This document shows positions 9,947 through 19,149 of a stretch of 32,908 bases of DNA, piece by piece. The DNA is from JAUSFM01 sp964343705 (GTDB lineage: Archaea > Nanobdellota > Nanobdellia > Woesearchaeales > UBA12501). Positions within the stretch are counted from its first letter, which is position 1. Every line of letters starts with the position of its first letter. The notes beneath the pieces were generated by a model. That model saw only the letters and a program-made list of their open reading frames with translations, ran no database searches and had not been told where the DNA came from. Where the stretch lies: NCBI GenBank assembly GCA_964343705.1, contig CAYFJX010000014.1:1-32908 (forward strand), read 5' to 3'. Made by a program: the position numbers and the translations under genes.

Positions 9947-10611
9947 CATACAAATTTTCCCCATCAAGTTTATCGTTATTGAAAGACTGCCCTAGATGCT
10001 TCTGGCTTCATTTCAATAAGAAAATCAGGAGACCAGATTCTATTTTTCCCTCTTTACCATCAGGAATGGATAAAATCCTGAAAGATCATTTTGACAGATT
10101 TATGAAGAAAGGAGAATTGCCTCCTGAATTATCAAAACTGAAAGGGTATAAGTTATTTGATGACGAAGAATTATTGAAAATTTGGAGAAGCAATTTCAAA
10201 GGCATTCAATGGACAGATAGAAAAGGTAATTTATTTCGTGGAGCAGTAGATAATATTTTGAAAAAAGGCAAGAAGTTAGTTGTTTTAGACTATAAGACAA
10301 GAGGTTATCCTCTGAAAGAAGATACTCACGAGCATTATCAGGATCAAATGGATATCTACAATTTCTTATTAAGAAAGAATGGATATGAAACCGAGGAATA
10401 CACATACTTAATCTTTTATCACCCTCATAAAGTTGAGCCAAATGGTCATGTTTGTTTCAACACAGATATAGTTAAAATTAAAGTCAATATCAAGAACGCT
10501 GAAAAAATTTTTAAGAACGCAGTGAAAGTTTTAGAAGATGAAATTCCCGCCCCCTCTGAAGAATGTAGTTTTTGTTCTTGGATTGACAAGTGCAATTGTG
10601 AAATAGAATAA
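9943..10611 (+). CDS. Cas4/RecB-like PD-(D/E)xK nuclease with Fe-S cysteines
   Basis: A 222-residue protein with the layout of Cas4 and the AddB/RecB-type iron-sulfur nucleases: an N-terminal cysteine pair (C16-P-R-C19), nuclease residues D103 (AVDN) and D116-Y-K118 (VVLDYKTRG), a QMDIYNFLL helix like the QxxxY motif, and a C-terminal cluster C208-x2-C211-x5-C217. C16 with the three C-terminal cysteines would hold a 4Fe-4S cluster. A strong GGAGG (9931-9935) precedes the ATG, which overlaps the ATPase stop by 4 nt. No Cas1, Cas2 or CRISPR array is present, so this is probably an effector or end-processing nuclease of the defence operon rather than a CRISPR adaptation protein. Confidence 0.8.
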   Translation: MTYKFSPSSLSLLKDCPRCFWLHFNKKIRRPDSIFPSLPSGMDKILKDHFDRFMKKGELPPELSKLKGYKLFDDEELLKIWRSNFKGIQWTDRKGNLFRGAVDNILKKGKKLVVLDYKTRGYPLKEDTHEHYQDQMDIYNFLLRKNGYETEEYTYLIFYHPHKVEPNGHVCFNTDIVKIKVNIKNAEKIFKNAVKVLEDEIPAPSEECSFCSWIDKCNCEIE

Positions 10612-10616
10612 AGTTT

Positions 10617-10646
10617 TCTCGCCTCCTCTATTTTTTTAATTTTTAG
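10617..10646 (+). terminator. T-rich transcription terminator after the defence operon
   Basis: The sequence just past the last stop codon is pyrimidine-rich with runs of T (about 10630-10645), the usual archaeal terminator without a required hairpin. This stretch also contains the inverted copy of leader block 301-316 (15 of 16 bases). Confidence 0.45.
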
Positions 10647-10892
10647 TTTAGTTATAGTTAGGAACTCCCCCTCGTTAAAGTAATAAAAAATTTGGACGAA
10701 ACAAAGTGTAGTCGTTAAATCAATGTTAGACAGAGTTGCGTTAGCAATTTTGTTAGTTTTTTCTTTTCCCGATTTAACGAAGTTAGCCCCGTTAAGAAGT
10801 CTTGGTTTATCTTTACGATGGTTGGATTTGTCGTCTATAAAGTAGTAAGAAAATACAGCGTTACCGTCGTAAAGGCAATGGAAAAATTTCAT

Positions 10893-10933
10893 ATAACCCC
10901 TTATATGCGCAAGTCCTTCAATTCAGGGGTTAT
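10893..10933. repeat. Inverted repeat, 9-bp arms and 23-nt loop
   Basis: ATAACCCCT (10893-10901) pairs perfectly with AGGGGTTAT (10925-10933). It could be a hairpin or a protein-binding site. No gene contains it. Confidence 0.6.
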
Positions 10934-11008
10934 TTGTTGTTCATTTACTTAAATTATTTTTCCCATAACTTCATTTTCCGTTACTACTCCTTGGCGTAAT
11001 TTTTGTTT

Positions 11009-11033
11009 CACTGGACACTTTACCTGTCCAGTG
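11009..11033. repeat. Perfect hairpin containing the CACTGGACA motif
   Basis: CACTGGACA (11009-11017), a 7-nt loop CTTTACC, then TGTCCAGTG (11025-11033). Another direct copy of the 9-mer is at 11123-11131, and two more lie in the 23S intron at 16606-16614 and 16661-16669. Confidence 0.75.
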
Positions 11034-11176
11034 CAGAATCTTGGTTTTTCGGAATGCTTTCGGATTTACTTTTAACTATTTACTAACTTTCACTTTTTCT
11101 CGTAAATCTTCCGAGCACTGGTCACTGGACATGTGTGTACGCCAGATATTTAAATGAATAACTAGAAAAAAGGCGT

Positions 11177-11293
11177 CGCATAAGCATGACGCATAAACTG
11201 ACCCATTCAAAGATTATAAATTAAAGCAGATATAAATAATTTTCCTTTATGCCGTGGTCGCATAAGTAGGTATTGCACGAATCTGACCCATTC
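11177..11293 (+). repeat. Pair of direct repeats upstream of the recombinase
   Basis: Two blocks, CGCATAAG and CTGACCCATTC, occur twice in the same order: at 11177-11184 with 11198-11208, and at 11259-11266 with 11283-11293. The internal spacers are 13 and 16 nt. The left copy is also flanked by GCGTC (11173-11177) and GACGC (11188-11192) in inverted orientation. The position just ahead of a tyrosine recombinase suggests recombination or binding sites; this is inference. Confidence 0.5.
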
Positions 11294-11300
11294 GATGCGG
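11251..11300 (+). pseudogene. tRNA-like 5' half (would-be anticodon GAC)
   Basis: Counting from g11251 as base 1, the canonical positions fall in place: T8, a D stem with three pairs (11260-62 with 11274-76), A14, G18-G19 and A21, one base, then a perfect 5-bp anticodon stem CGAAT/ATTCG (11278-82, 11290-94) around the 7-base loop CTGACCC with T33. No matching T arm and acceptor 3' strand follow. The nearest candidates (GGGTTCAAAC near 11318 and a GTGGG/CCCAG hairpin at 11348) fit poorly. C37 is unusual. It may be a tRNA remnant left by integration, an intron-disrupted tRNA, or coincidence. Confidence 0.3.
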
Positions 11301-11383
11301 TTTATCCGCTTTCTGGGTTCAAACTCTGCAATGCATCTTAATGTGTTGTGGGTGGAAATCCCAGCAACGGCGCCCTTATCATC

Positions 11384-12202
11384 ATGAACATCCCAGAACT
11401 CATCAGAAAAGAAGGACTGCGCAGAGGACTCAGTCCTAGAACCATAAAGACATATAGGTACTGTACTAAAAAGTTTTTCATGCAATGCAGGAAAGATCCA
11501 AAAGATGTCAATAAAAAAGAGATCAAAAAATTCCTCGATAAATTTGTAGAGAAAAAATCACCTGGTAATACAATCAATGTATATCTGAATGCCCTCAAAT
11601 TTTTGTATGAACAAATTCTTAACAAGAAATTAACCATAAAGATTAAGTATTCAAAAACACCTCAAACATTGCCAACAGTTCTTACAAAAGATGAAACACA
11701 AATTTTATTCAAAACAATAACAAACAAAAAACATAAACTCATGATTCAATTGCTTTACTCAGCAGGCCTGCGTGTTAGTGAATTAGTAAAACTGAAAGTG
11801 CAGGACATTGACTTGCAAAACAATCAAGGCTGGGTCAGAAAAGGCAAGGGAAACAAAGACAGACTTTTTGTTATTGCAGAAAGTATTAAACAAGAATTAA
11901 AAAACCACATAGCAACCTGCACAGGTTCATGGCTTTTCAAAGGACAAAGATTAGGCACTCATCTTTCAGTAAGATCTATTCAGCAAATTCTCAAAACTGC
12001 ACGAAAAAACGCAAAACTAAACAAAAACATCCACCCCCATACTTTGCGTCACTCGTTTGCCACACATCTCATTGAGAATGGTTACGCTGTAGCTCATGTA
12101 CAATCTTTGTTAGGTCATGCCAGCGCTGAAACAACAATGGTGTATGTTCATCTAGCACAACCCAGGATGCTTGGTGTTCAAAGCCCCCTAGACACACTTT
12201 AA
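11384..12202 (+). CDS. Tyrosine recombinase/integrase (XerA-like)
   Basis: A 272-residue phage-integrase-family protein that breaks and rejoins DNA through a 3'-phosphotyrosine. The N-terminal SAM-like domain (MNIPELIRKEGLRRG...SPRTIKTY) binds the core site. The catalytic residues are R130 (AGLRVSEL), a lysine in the KGKGNKDR hairpin, H219-T-L-R222-H, H245 (LLGHAS) and nucleophile Y254 (MVYVH). Its length and layout match archaeal XerA and small integrases. The ATG at 11384 gives a normal N-terminus; an in-frame GTG at 11348 would add 12 residues. It sits between repeat-rich sequence and the rRNA operon, so it may be the chromosome-dimer resolvase or a mobile-element integrase. The repeats and tRNA-like segment just upstream favour the latter slightly. 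Confidence 0.85.
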   Translation: MNIPELIRKEGLRRGLSPRTIKTYRYCTKKFFMQCRKDPKDVNKKEIKKFLDKFVEKKSPGNTINVYLNALKFLYEQILNKKLTIKIKYSKTPQTLPTVLTKDETQILFKTITNKKHKLMIQLLYSAGLRVSELVKLKVQDIDLQNNQGWVRKGKGNKDRLFVIAESIKQELKNHIATCTGSWLFKGQRLGTHLSVRSIQQILKTARKNAKLNKNIHPHTLRHSFATHLIENGYAVAHVQSLLGHASAETTMVYVHLAQPRMLGVQSPLDTL

Positions 12203-12254
12203 TTTACACCATTAAGTGATACTTCCTCGTCAAGACCCTTTTAAATCCTCTTTA

Positions 12255-12282
12255 TTCGGTATAAAACCGAAACGTTTAAAAA
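12255..12282 (+). promoter_or_regulatory. rRNA operon promoter with overlapping palindrome
   Basis: The perfect inverted repeat TTCGGT-ATAAA-ACCGAA (12255-12271) encloses one TATA-like core, and a second, TTTAAAAA at 12275-12282, is preceded by a purine-rich BRE-like CGAAACG. Either could drive the pre-rRNA, giving a leader of about 230-250 nt before the 16S. The palindrome could be an operator or an RNA hairpin. Confidence 0.45.
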
Positions 12283-12401
12283 CCCCCTCTTATTCCAATG
12301 CCCTTGCACTGATGCATCTTAACGATGCCCATCAGCTCCTTATACCCATAATTTTTCTGGGAACAAACGCAAAAAATACTTGAATTATGTTCATGTATTG
12401 G

Positions 12402-12415
12402 CAAACGCTCATTGT
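12402..12415 (+). other. 16S processing stem, 5' arm
   Basis: CAAACGCTCATTGT is the exact reverse complement of 14219-14232. The pair encloses the 16S gene and would form the long helix cut during archaeal pre-16S maturation. The leader from 12203 to 12535 otherwise holds only the promoter and a GCAGCTG/CAGCTGC hairpin (12499-12518) enclosed by GTAGAAT/ATTCTAC. Confidence 0.75.
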
Positions 12416-12535
12416 GAAAATACAACTGAATACGCAATAAACCCTTTTAATTCCTATTCTTAATGCGAACAGGATCTTTACCGTAGAATTTACGCGGGGC
12501 AGCTGATTAGACAGCTGCTACAAACATTCTACAGA

Positions 12536-14125
<1,590 letters not shown>

Positions 14126-14218
14126 AAAAAAAGAAACGTTCTCTTCACGAGAACCACACATGAATTCATTTTCATGAACCTTACAATTTTGGTGTGCATT
14201 TGCACAATTGTAATAGCA

Positions 14219-14232
14219 ACAATGAGCGTTTG
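14219..14232 (+). other. 16S processing stem, 3' arm
   Basis: ACAATGAGCGTTTG pairs perfectly over 14 bp with 12402-12415 upstream of the 16S gene. Confidence 0.75.
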
Positions 14233-14261
14233 TCAATTCTTTATTTTTCATTTTCACATCT

Positions 14262-14335
14262 GGGCTCGTAGCTCAGCCTGGTAGAGCACCGCCCTTGCAA
14301 GGCGGGGGCCTCGGGTTCAAATCCCGACGAGTCCA
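14262..14335 (+). tRNA. tRNA-Ala (anticodon TGC)
   Basis: A full cloverleaf of 74 nt. The acceptor GGGCTCG pairs with CGAGTCC and includes the G3-U70 wobble that specifies alanine. The D arm carries AGCCTGGTA, the anticodon arm is CCGCC-CTTGCAA-GGCGG, and the T arm is CGGG-TTCAAAT-CCCG. CCA is not encoded. A tRNA-Ala between 16S and 23S is the usual archaeal arrangement. Confidence 0.97.
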
Positions 14336-14340
14336 TTTTT

Positions 14341-14409
14341 TCGGTACTCGGAATTCGGGACTCGGTATTCGGTTTATACATTAACCGAAAAGCGAACTCC
14401 GAATACCGA
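14341..14409. repeat. TCGG-rich palindromic repeat in the tRNA-23S spacer
   Basis: Imperfect tandem units TCGGtAcTCGG, AATTCGGGACTCGG and TATTCGG are followed by their complement. The best arm is TCGGTATTCGG (14362-14372) with CCGAATACCGA (14399-14409). A second perfect hairpin, TTCAACATG-CTTT-CATGTTGAA, follows at 14450-14471. Both are in the pre-23S leader. They look like a dispersed palindromic repeat, although copies elsewhere cannot be checked here. Confidence 0.6.
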
Positions 14410-14539
14410 ACGCCGATATTAAAATTCACATTCACAAATTCACTTTGGGTTCAACATGCTTTCATGTTGAATCTTGCGAGATATGATCCCACCAATACGA
14501 CGAGAGTCAGGTGGGGCCTTTGTTATATTCATATTGATG

Positions 14540-14557
14540 ACCGCGTATGGTAGAGAA
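14540..14557 (+). other. 23S processing stem, 5' arm
   Basis: The sequence from a14540 through the GTATGGTAGAG core is the perfect complement of 18244-18262 (about 18-19 bp). It closes the helix from which the pre-23S is excised. Confidence 0.85.
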
Positions 14558-15645
14558 ACGAGACACTAATAGGTGGATGACTTGGCTCTAGAACTGAAGA
14601 AGGGCGTGACAAGCAGCGATATGCTTTGGCGAGGCGCATGTAGCCTTTGAACCAAGGATCCCTTAATGAGACTTCTCAGTAAATCCGAAAGGATTGGGAA
14701 CCCAGGGAATTGAAACGTCTTAGTACCTGGAGGAAAAGAAATCAATTGAGATGCGGTGAGTAAGGGCGACTGAAAACCGTATAGGGCAAACTGAATCTTG
14801 CATAGAAATATGTTAGAAATGTGGTTTTTGGACTGTCATTAAAACCTGAGTGTGCATATTCAAAGTTCCATGGAACTGGACGCCATAGAGGGTGATAGCC
14901 CCGTAGAAGGAAGTGCACAGGTGGAGACAGTATCCAGAGTAACGTCTATTGGATATTAGGCGTGAAGATGGGAGGCATCAACTTCCAACCCTAAACATTA
15001 CTAGAGTCCGATAGCAAACCAGTACCGTGAGGGAAAGTTGAAAAGAACCCTTAAAAGGGAGTTCAAAGACCCTGAAACCTATTAGTTATAGAATGGCACG
15101 GCTCTTAGGAGTTGTGTCGTCCGTTTCGAATAACGTGCCAGGGAGTTTGTCCATGTGGCAAGGATAATCCGCAAAGAGTATCCATAGGGAAACCGAGATG
15201 CCCGCAAGTAATGAGGGGCAGGGTGTGAAAGCGCCTTAAGTCACATGGGCCAGACCCGAAGCCGAGCGATCTAAGCCTGAGTAAGGTGAAGCACAGGTAA
15301 GACTGTGTGGAGGCCTGCAGAGGTTCTACGTGCAAGTGTTCTTCTAACTTGGGTTTAGGGGTGAAAAGCCAATCGAGCTCGGTGATAGCTGGTTCCTGCC
15401 GAAGTTGGCCGTAGTCAAGCCTCGGAGGAGATAGCTAGGATGGTAGAGACACGGATCGGAGATTTAGGCGGGGAAACCTGTCGGTTTCTTGTCCAACTCC
15501 AAATGTTCTAGCATTGTAGATTCCGGGAGACGGCATTACGGGGTAAGCCTGTAATGCGAGAGGGGAACAACCCAGACTAAAGTTAAGGTCCCTAAACGCT
15601 GATTAAGTGTGAACGGGTGAAAGGTGTCTGTGGCCAGAGACAGCG

Positions 15646-15678
<33 letters not shown>

Positions 15679-16605
15679 AAGTGCGTAACAGCTTACTTGT
15701 CAAGGTCATGGGTCCTGAAAATGGACGGGGCTAAATCAGTTACCGATACTTTAGACATCCCACAAGGATGTGGTAGGCAGGCGTTTTGTTCGGGTAGAAG
15801 CATTTTCGTAAGAGAATGTGGACCGTTCAGAAATGCGAATCCTGGTGATAGTAAGACCATAGTAGTGTGAGAATCACTACCACCGAAAGGGCAAGGGTTC
15901 CTTGGCAACGCAGTTCAGCCAAGGGTAAGTCGATCCTAACCAACCTCCTAATTGGAGTCGTGGGAAAGGGAAACAGGTTAATATTCCTGTACTATCGAAA
16001 TATACGCGGCAACGCAAGCTTTGTTTCTGACACTTTTGGCTAGTTTGACATGACTTGTCTGTTATGTTAACGAGAATACATCATTGGAGTGCTGTAATGG
16101 CGAGAAAGTGATGAAATCTCGGAATAGTGTTGTGTATACAGCATTCAGATGAAGCCTAGAGTCCGTGAAAAGGAAACAAGGAAAGATTTTTGATATTCGT
16201 ACCCAGAACCGGCACAGGTGCCCCTAGGTTAGAAACCTAAGGTGTAAGGGTAGTAATCTGATTAAGGGAACTCGGCAAATTGGCCCCGTGCCTTCGGCAT
16301 AAGGGGTCCCTGCGTTTGTGAACGTATGTTTGCGATTGCAGGGTGCAATTCCTAGATGGGTCCGACTGTTTAACAAAAACGTAACCAACTGCGAGCCTGC
16401 AAAGGTGTGTACAGTTGGTGACGTCTGCCCAGTGCCCGTACTTCAAACTCTGTTTCAACGGAGCTAAGAGCGGGTAAACGGCGGGAGTAACTATAACTCT
16501 CTTAAGGTGAAATCGTTGCCTTAAGGCCCATGTTAAGCAGGAAGGTCAAAAAGAATGGGATAAAAATTTGGCTATATGCTGGAACGTCTGAGAATCTCAA
16601 ACTAC

Positions 16606-16686
16606 CACTGGACACAATTTGAGCATAGCTCAAATGTGCATCTGAACTACGTTCAGATTGCACTGGACATATGTGGACACAACACA
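16606..16686 (+). repeat. Double-hairpin module inside the intron
   Basis: Hairpin 1 is ATTTGAGC-ATA-GCTCAAAT (16617-16635). After 2 nt, hairpin 2 is GC-ATCTGAAC-TAC-GTTCAGAT with a bulged T and closing GC (16638-16661). CACTGGACA flanks the pair on both sides (16606-16614, 16661-16669), and TATGTG/CACATA follows. Hairpin 2 is nearly identical to one in the MITE at 20023-20046. Confidence 0.8.
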
Positions 16687-16714
16687 TATAAAGGTGTAAA
16701 TTGGTGAAAATGTT

Positions 16715-17212
16715 ATGAGTGCAGATAATCAGCAGGAAAGGCTAGATGCGCATTGGATTACTGGATTTGTCGACGGCGAAGGTTGTTTTCATGTGGCTAT
16801 CAATAAGTTGCAGAAAATGAGTTTAGGCTGGCAAGTTCTTCCTGAATTTCGCGTTGTCCAACATCAACGTGATGAACAAACACTGCATCAACTCAAAGAT
16901 TTTTTTGGGTTTGGTAATGTGAGAGTCAATCATGGGGATCGGAAGGAATTTCGAGTACGTGGATTACAAAATTTGAACAAACTCATTGAGTTTTTCAAAA
17001 AGTATCCATTTCGAACTTCTAAACAACGCAATTTTGAGGTATTTTCCGAAATCATTTCGATAATGAATAATGGAAAACATCTTACCAATGAAGGGCTTGA
17101 TGAAATTGCGGTGCTTGCATCGACAATGAATCGACAAATGAGATCAGCGTACCTAGAATCCTCAGAGACTACATGCCAAAGACTTTCTTCAGTAAAGGAA
17201 GTCAAGATATAG
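16715..17212 (+). CDS. LAGLIDADG homing endonuclease of the 23S intron
   Basis: A 165-residue protein with one LAGLIDADG motif (ITGFVDGEGCFHVAI, about residues 15-29, with the catalytic acidic residue D20 in VDGEG). One motif means it acts as a homodimer, as I-CreI does, and should cut intron-less 23S genes at the insertion site to spread the intron. A conserved TSKQRNFEVF segment matches the I-CreI-type C-terminal half. The ATG follows GGTGA (16703-16707). Both ends of the reading frame overlap intron core sequence: the first 8 codons lie on GATAATCAGCAGGAA, and the last 17 or so on the P7/P3 strands, ending at TAG inside AAGATATAGTCC. Confidence 0.9.
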   Translation: MSADNQQERLDAHWITGFVDGEGCFHVAINKLQKMSLGWQVLPEFRVVQHQRDEQTLHQLKDFFGFGNVRVNHGDRKEFRVRGLQNLNKLIEFFKKYPFRTSKQRNFEVFSEIISIMNNGKHLTNEGLDEIAVLASTMNRQMRSAYLESSETTCQRLSSVKEVKI

Positions 17213-18243
17213 TCCGAACCGTGCAGCGATGTACGGAAGTATGCAGAAATGTATGCTCGCCATCAATTGATGGTCAGTAGTTCTTCAGAGCGAAGTAACA
17301 GTTGTGAGCGAAATGCCTTGCCGTTTGAATGACGGCTTGCATGAATGGCGTAACGAGATCCATACTGTCCCTAGTTAGAAGCCCCTGAATACACCATTCT
17401 GGTGCAAAGGCCAGAGATTTCCAGTGGGAAGCGAAGACCCCGTGAAACTTTACTGTAGTCTGTTGCTGCGATGCACGTTTTAGTGTGCAGTATAGATGGG
17501 AGTTGTTTAAGCGTAGTCGCTAGGTTGCGTGTAGACACCAGTGAGATACCATCCTCTAAAACTTGCATTGCTTACCGGCAGTGCCGAGACACCAATAGGC
17601 AGACAGTTTGGCTGGGGTGGCACACCGTTGAAACGGTATCAACGGTGCCCAATGGTTGGCTCAATCCGGTCAGAAATCGGAAGTAGAGTGCAAGAGCATA
17701 AGCCAGCCTGATTGGATTCCAAATAGTACGGAATGCAAAAACGAAAGTTTGGTCTAGCGAACCTCTATGTCCTCCTTGATGGGGGCTAGAGATGACCGAA
17801 AAGTTACTCCGGGGATAACAGAGTTGTCGCGCCCGATAGCTCCTATAGACGGCGCGGCTTGCTACATCGATGTCGGCTCTTCGTATCCTGCGCGTGCAGA
17901 AGCGTGCAAGGGTGGGGGTGTTCACCCATTAAAACGGATCGTGAGCTGGGTTCAGAACGCTGTGAGGCAGTTTGTTTGATATCTACTGGAAATGTGTGTT
18001 GTCTGAGAGGAAGGACCTTCCAGTACGAGAGGAACGAAGGTTCGAGGCCACTGGTCGACCGGTTATCTGACAAGGTAAGCCGGGCAGCTACGCCTTACGC
18101 TGATAAGTGCTGAAAGCATCTAAGCACGAAGCAGCCCTCGAAAAGAGACAACTTAGAATTCCCATAGAAGATGGGTTTGATAGAGCAGGTGTGTAAGTGC
18201 CAAGGCAACGAGGCATTCAGCTAGCTGCTACTAACCATTCATT

Positions 18244-18262
18244 TTTCTCTACCATACGCGGT
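18244..18262 (+). other. 23S processing stem, 3' arm
   Basis: TTTCTCTACCATACGCGGT is complementary to the 5' arm at about 14539-14557. Confidence 0.85.
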
Positions 18263-18290
18263 TTTCATTTTTTTTCTTTTATTTTTATGA
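18263..18290 (+). terminator. T-rich terminator after 23S
   Basis: Long T runs (about 18266-18286) follow the processing stem. No 5S rRNA is found between here and the next gene. A GNRA-capped hairpin (AGAGGTAGC-GTGA-GCTGTCTCT, 18340-18361, two G-U pairs) is the only other structure in this spacer. Confidence 0.55.
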
Positions 18291-18407
18291 AACCTAGTGT
18301 AAACTCTTTTGACGTCTAATTTTATTTTTAATTACGACGAGAGGTAGCGTGAGCTGTCTCTTCCAGTACCACTTTATTTTTAAACCCGTTCTTCTCATTA
18401 TTAAAAA

Positions 18408-19118
18408 ATGAACTTGCGAACTAAACTTTTAGCAGCTGCCCTGGCAGTTGGTAGTTTTCTCGCTGGAGATTATTTAGCATATCATATGAGGTACAATAAT
18501 CCCTGTTTTGCAAAATCACTGTTGCCCACTTGTCCAGATTCACGTGAGCCAGATGAGGGGGATAGGTGCAAGGTTGATCCAAAACATTTAGAAGGCAGCT
18601 TTTATTATGTTGAAACTAATCCTGAAGATGGTTCTAAAAAAATTGAAATTGTTGGTGAGTCAGAGGAACAACCAGCAATCTGCATTGCTAACAATGAGGG
18701 GTTCACAAGGACAAGATACTCTAATGGTTTTCCCATGTACACAATAACTACAGGGCATAAAGATGCAAATTTGAGTATGTCTTTGTTGGGTATGCCCCTT
18801 GAGTTAAGTGGGGTGACTCCTTGGTGTGTGTTTGGTGGTTTTTCAGGTTTACCTCTTCCTCAACAGCTCCATGATCATTTTTCAGCTTTAGAATGTTCTC
18901 TGATTGTGTATGATGCTGCTTGTAATGAAGTGCCAGATACAGTGCAAGTAATGTGTCCTGATAAGAATATTAAAATTTCGAGACACCTCTATCTTTCGCA
19001 AGAACAAGGTGAGCTTACTGTGCCAATGTTTAATGCGGCAATTGATGTTTTACAAGAGAGTTATCAAAAAGTTCCCATACAAAAAATTCTTACTCGAGAA
19101 ACGACTATGAGGTTATGA
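18408..19118 (+). CDS. Secreted or membrane-anchored cysteine-rich protein of unknown function
   Basis: A 236-residue protein. Residues 5-25 (KLLAAALAVGSFLAGDYLAY) form a signal peptide or anchor after a basic N-terminus, so the rest is probably outside the cell. It has about eight cysteines spread through the exported part (for example C33, C42, C54), suggesting disulfides or metal binding. No known domain is recognised. A TATA-like TTTTTAAA at 18377-18384 lies about 25 nt before the ATG, so the mRNA is probably leaderless. It converges on the next gene, with 31 nt between them. Confidence 0.7.
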   Translation: MNLRTKLLAAALAVGSFLAGDYLAYHMRYNNPCFAKSLLPTCPDSREPDEGDRCKVDPKHLEGSFYYVETNPEDGSKKIEIVGESEEQPAICIANNEGFTRTRYSNGFPMYTITTGHKDANLSMSLLGMPLELSGVTPWCVFGGFSGLPLPQQLHDHFSALECSLIVYDAACNEVPDTVQVMCPDKNIKISRHLYLSQEQGELTVPMFNAAIDVLQESYQKVPIQKILTRETTMRL

Positions 19119-19149
19119 TCTTTTTTGATTGTGAGCTGTATTAGTTAGT

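Larger units (their letters stand above)
10612..11383. other. Non-coding stretch between the defence operon and the recombinase
   Basis: No credible gene was found. The first part (10609-10886) holds four blocks that recur inverted and colinear near the left edge of the window. A - strand open frame (10892 to 10446) crosses this part but runs into the nuclease gene antisense and is probably decayed sequence. Farther right are two perfect hairpins, copies of the 9-mer CACTGGACA, a pair of direct repeats and a tRNA-like segment, described separately. The stretch looks like accumulated mobile-element debris. Confidence 0.6.
16509..17306 (+). mobile_element. Group I intron in 23S rRNA (I-CreI/I-CeuI-type insertion site)
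   Basis: The intron splits the universally conserved CTAAGGT-AGCGAAAT motif: the 5' exon ends CTTAAGGT (16501-16508) and the 3' exon begins AGCGAAATGCC (17307). The exon end pairs with an internal guide GCCTTAAG (16518-16525), giving a P1 helix with the U-G wobble required at group I 5' splice sites, and the intron ends in G. Core-like segments are GATAATCAGCAGGAAA (16724-16739), CTCAGAGACTACATGCC (17161-17177) and AAGATATAGTCC (17204-17215), which match P6/P7/P3-type sequences. A bulge-helix-bulge archaeal intron is less likely. A LAGLIDADG gene occupies the middle, and a double hairpin sits in the 5' half. Confidence 0.85.

Noticed and set aside
9943..10611. CRISPR-Cas adaptation module around the Cas4-like protein
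   Set aside because: No Cas1, Cas2 or regularly spaced repeat array is present in the window.
10446..10892. A 148-codon open frame on the - strand after the Cas4-like gene
   Set aside because: A third of it is antisense to the nuclease gene, it has no recognised domain, and its frame does not consistently match the related left-flank sequence. I treat it as decayed flank.
11207..11637. Two antisense open frames over the recombinase start
   Set aside because: They lie opposite the tRNA-like region and the recombinase coding sequence and have no family features.
16509..17306. Bulge-helix-bulge archaeal intron
   Set aside because: The P1 guide pairing with the U-G wobble, terminal G and P7-like core sequences fit a group I intron better.
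18263..18407. 5S rRNA after the 23S
   Set aside because: The spacer is T-rich with one small hairpin and has no 5S-like sequence.
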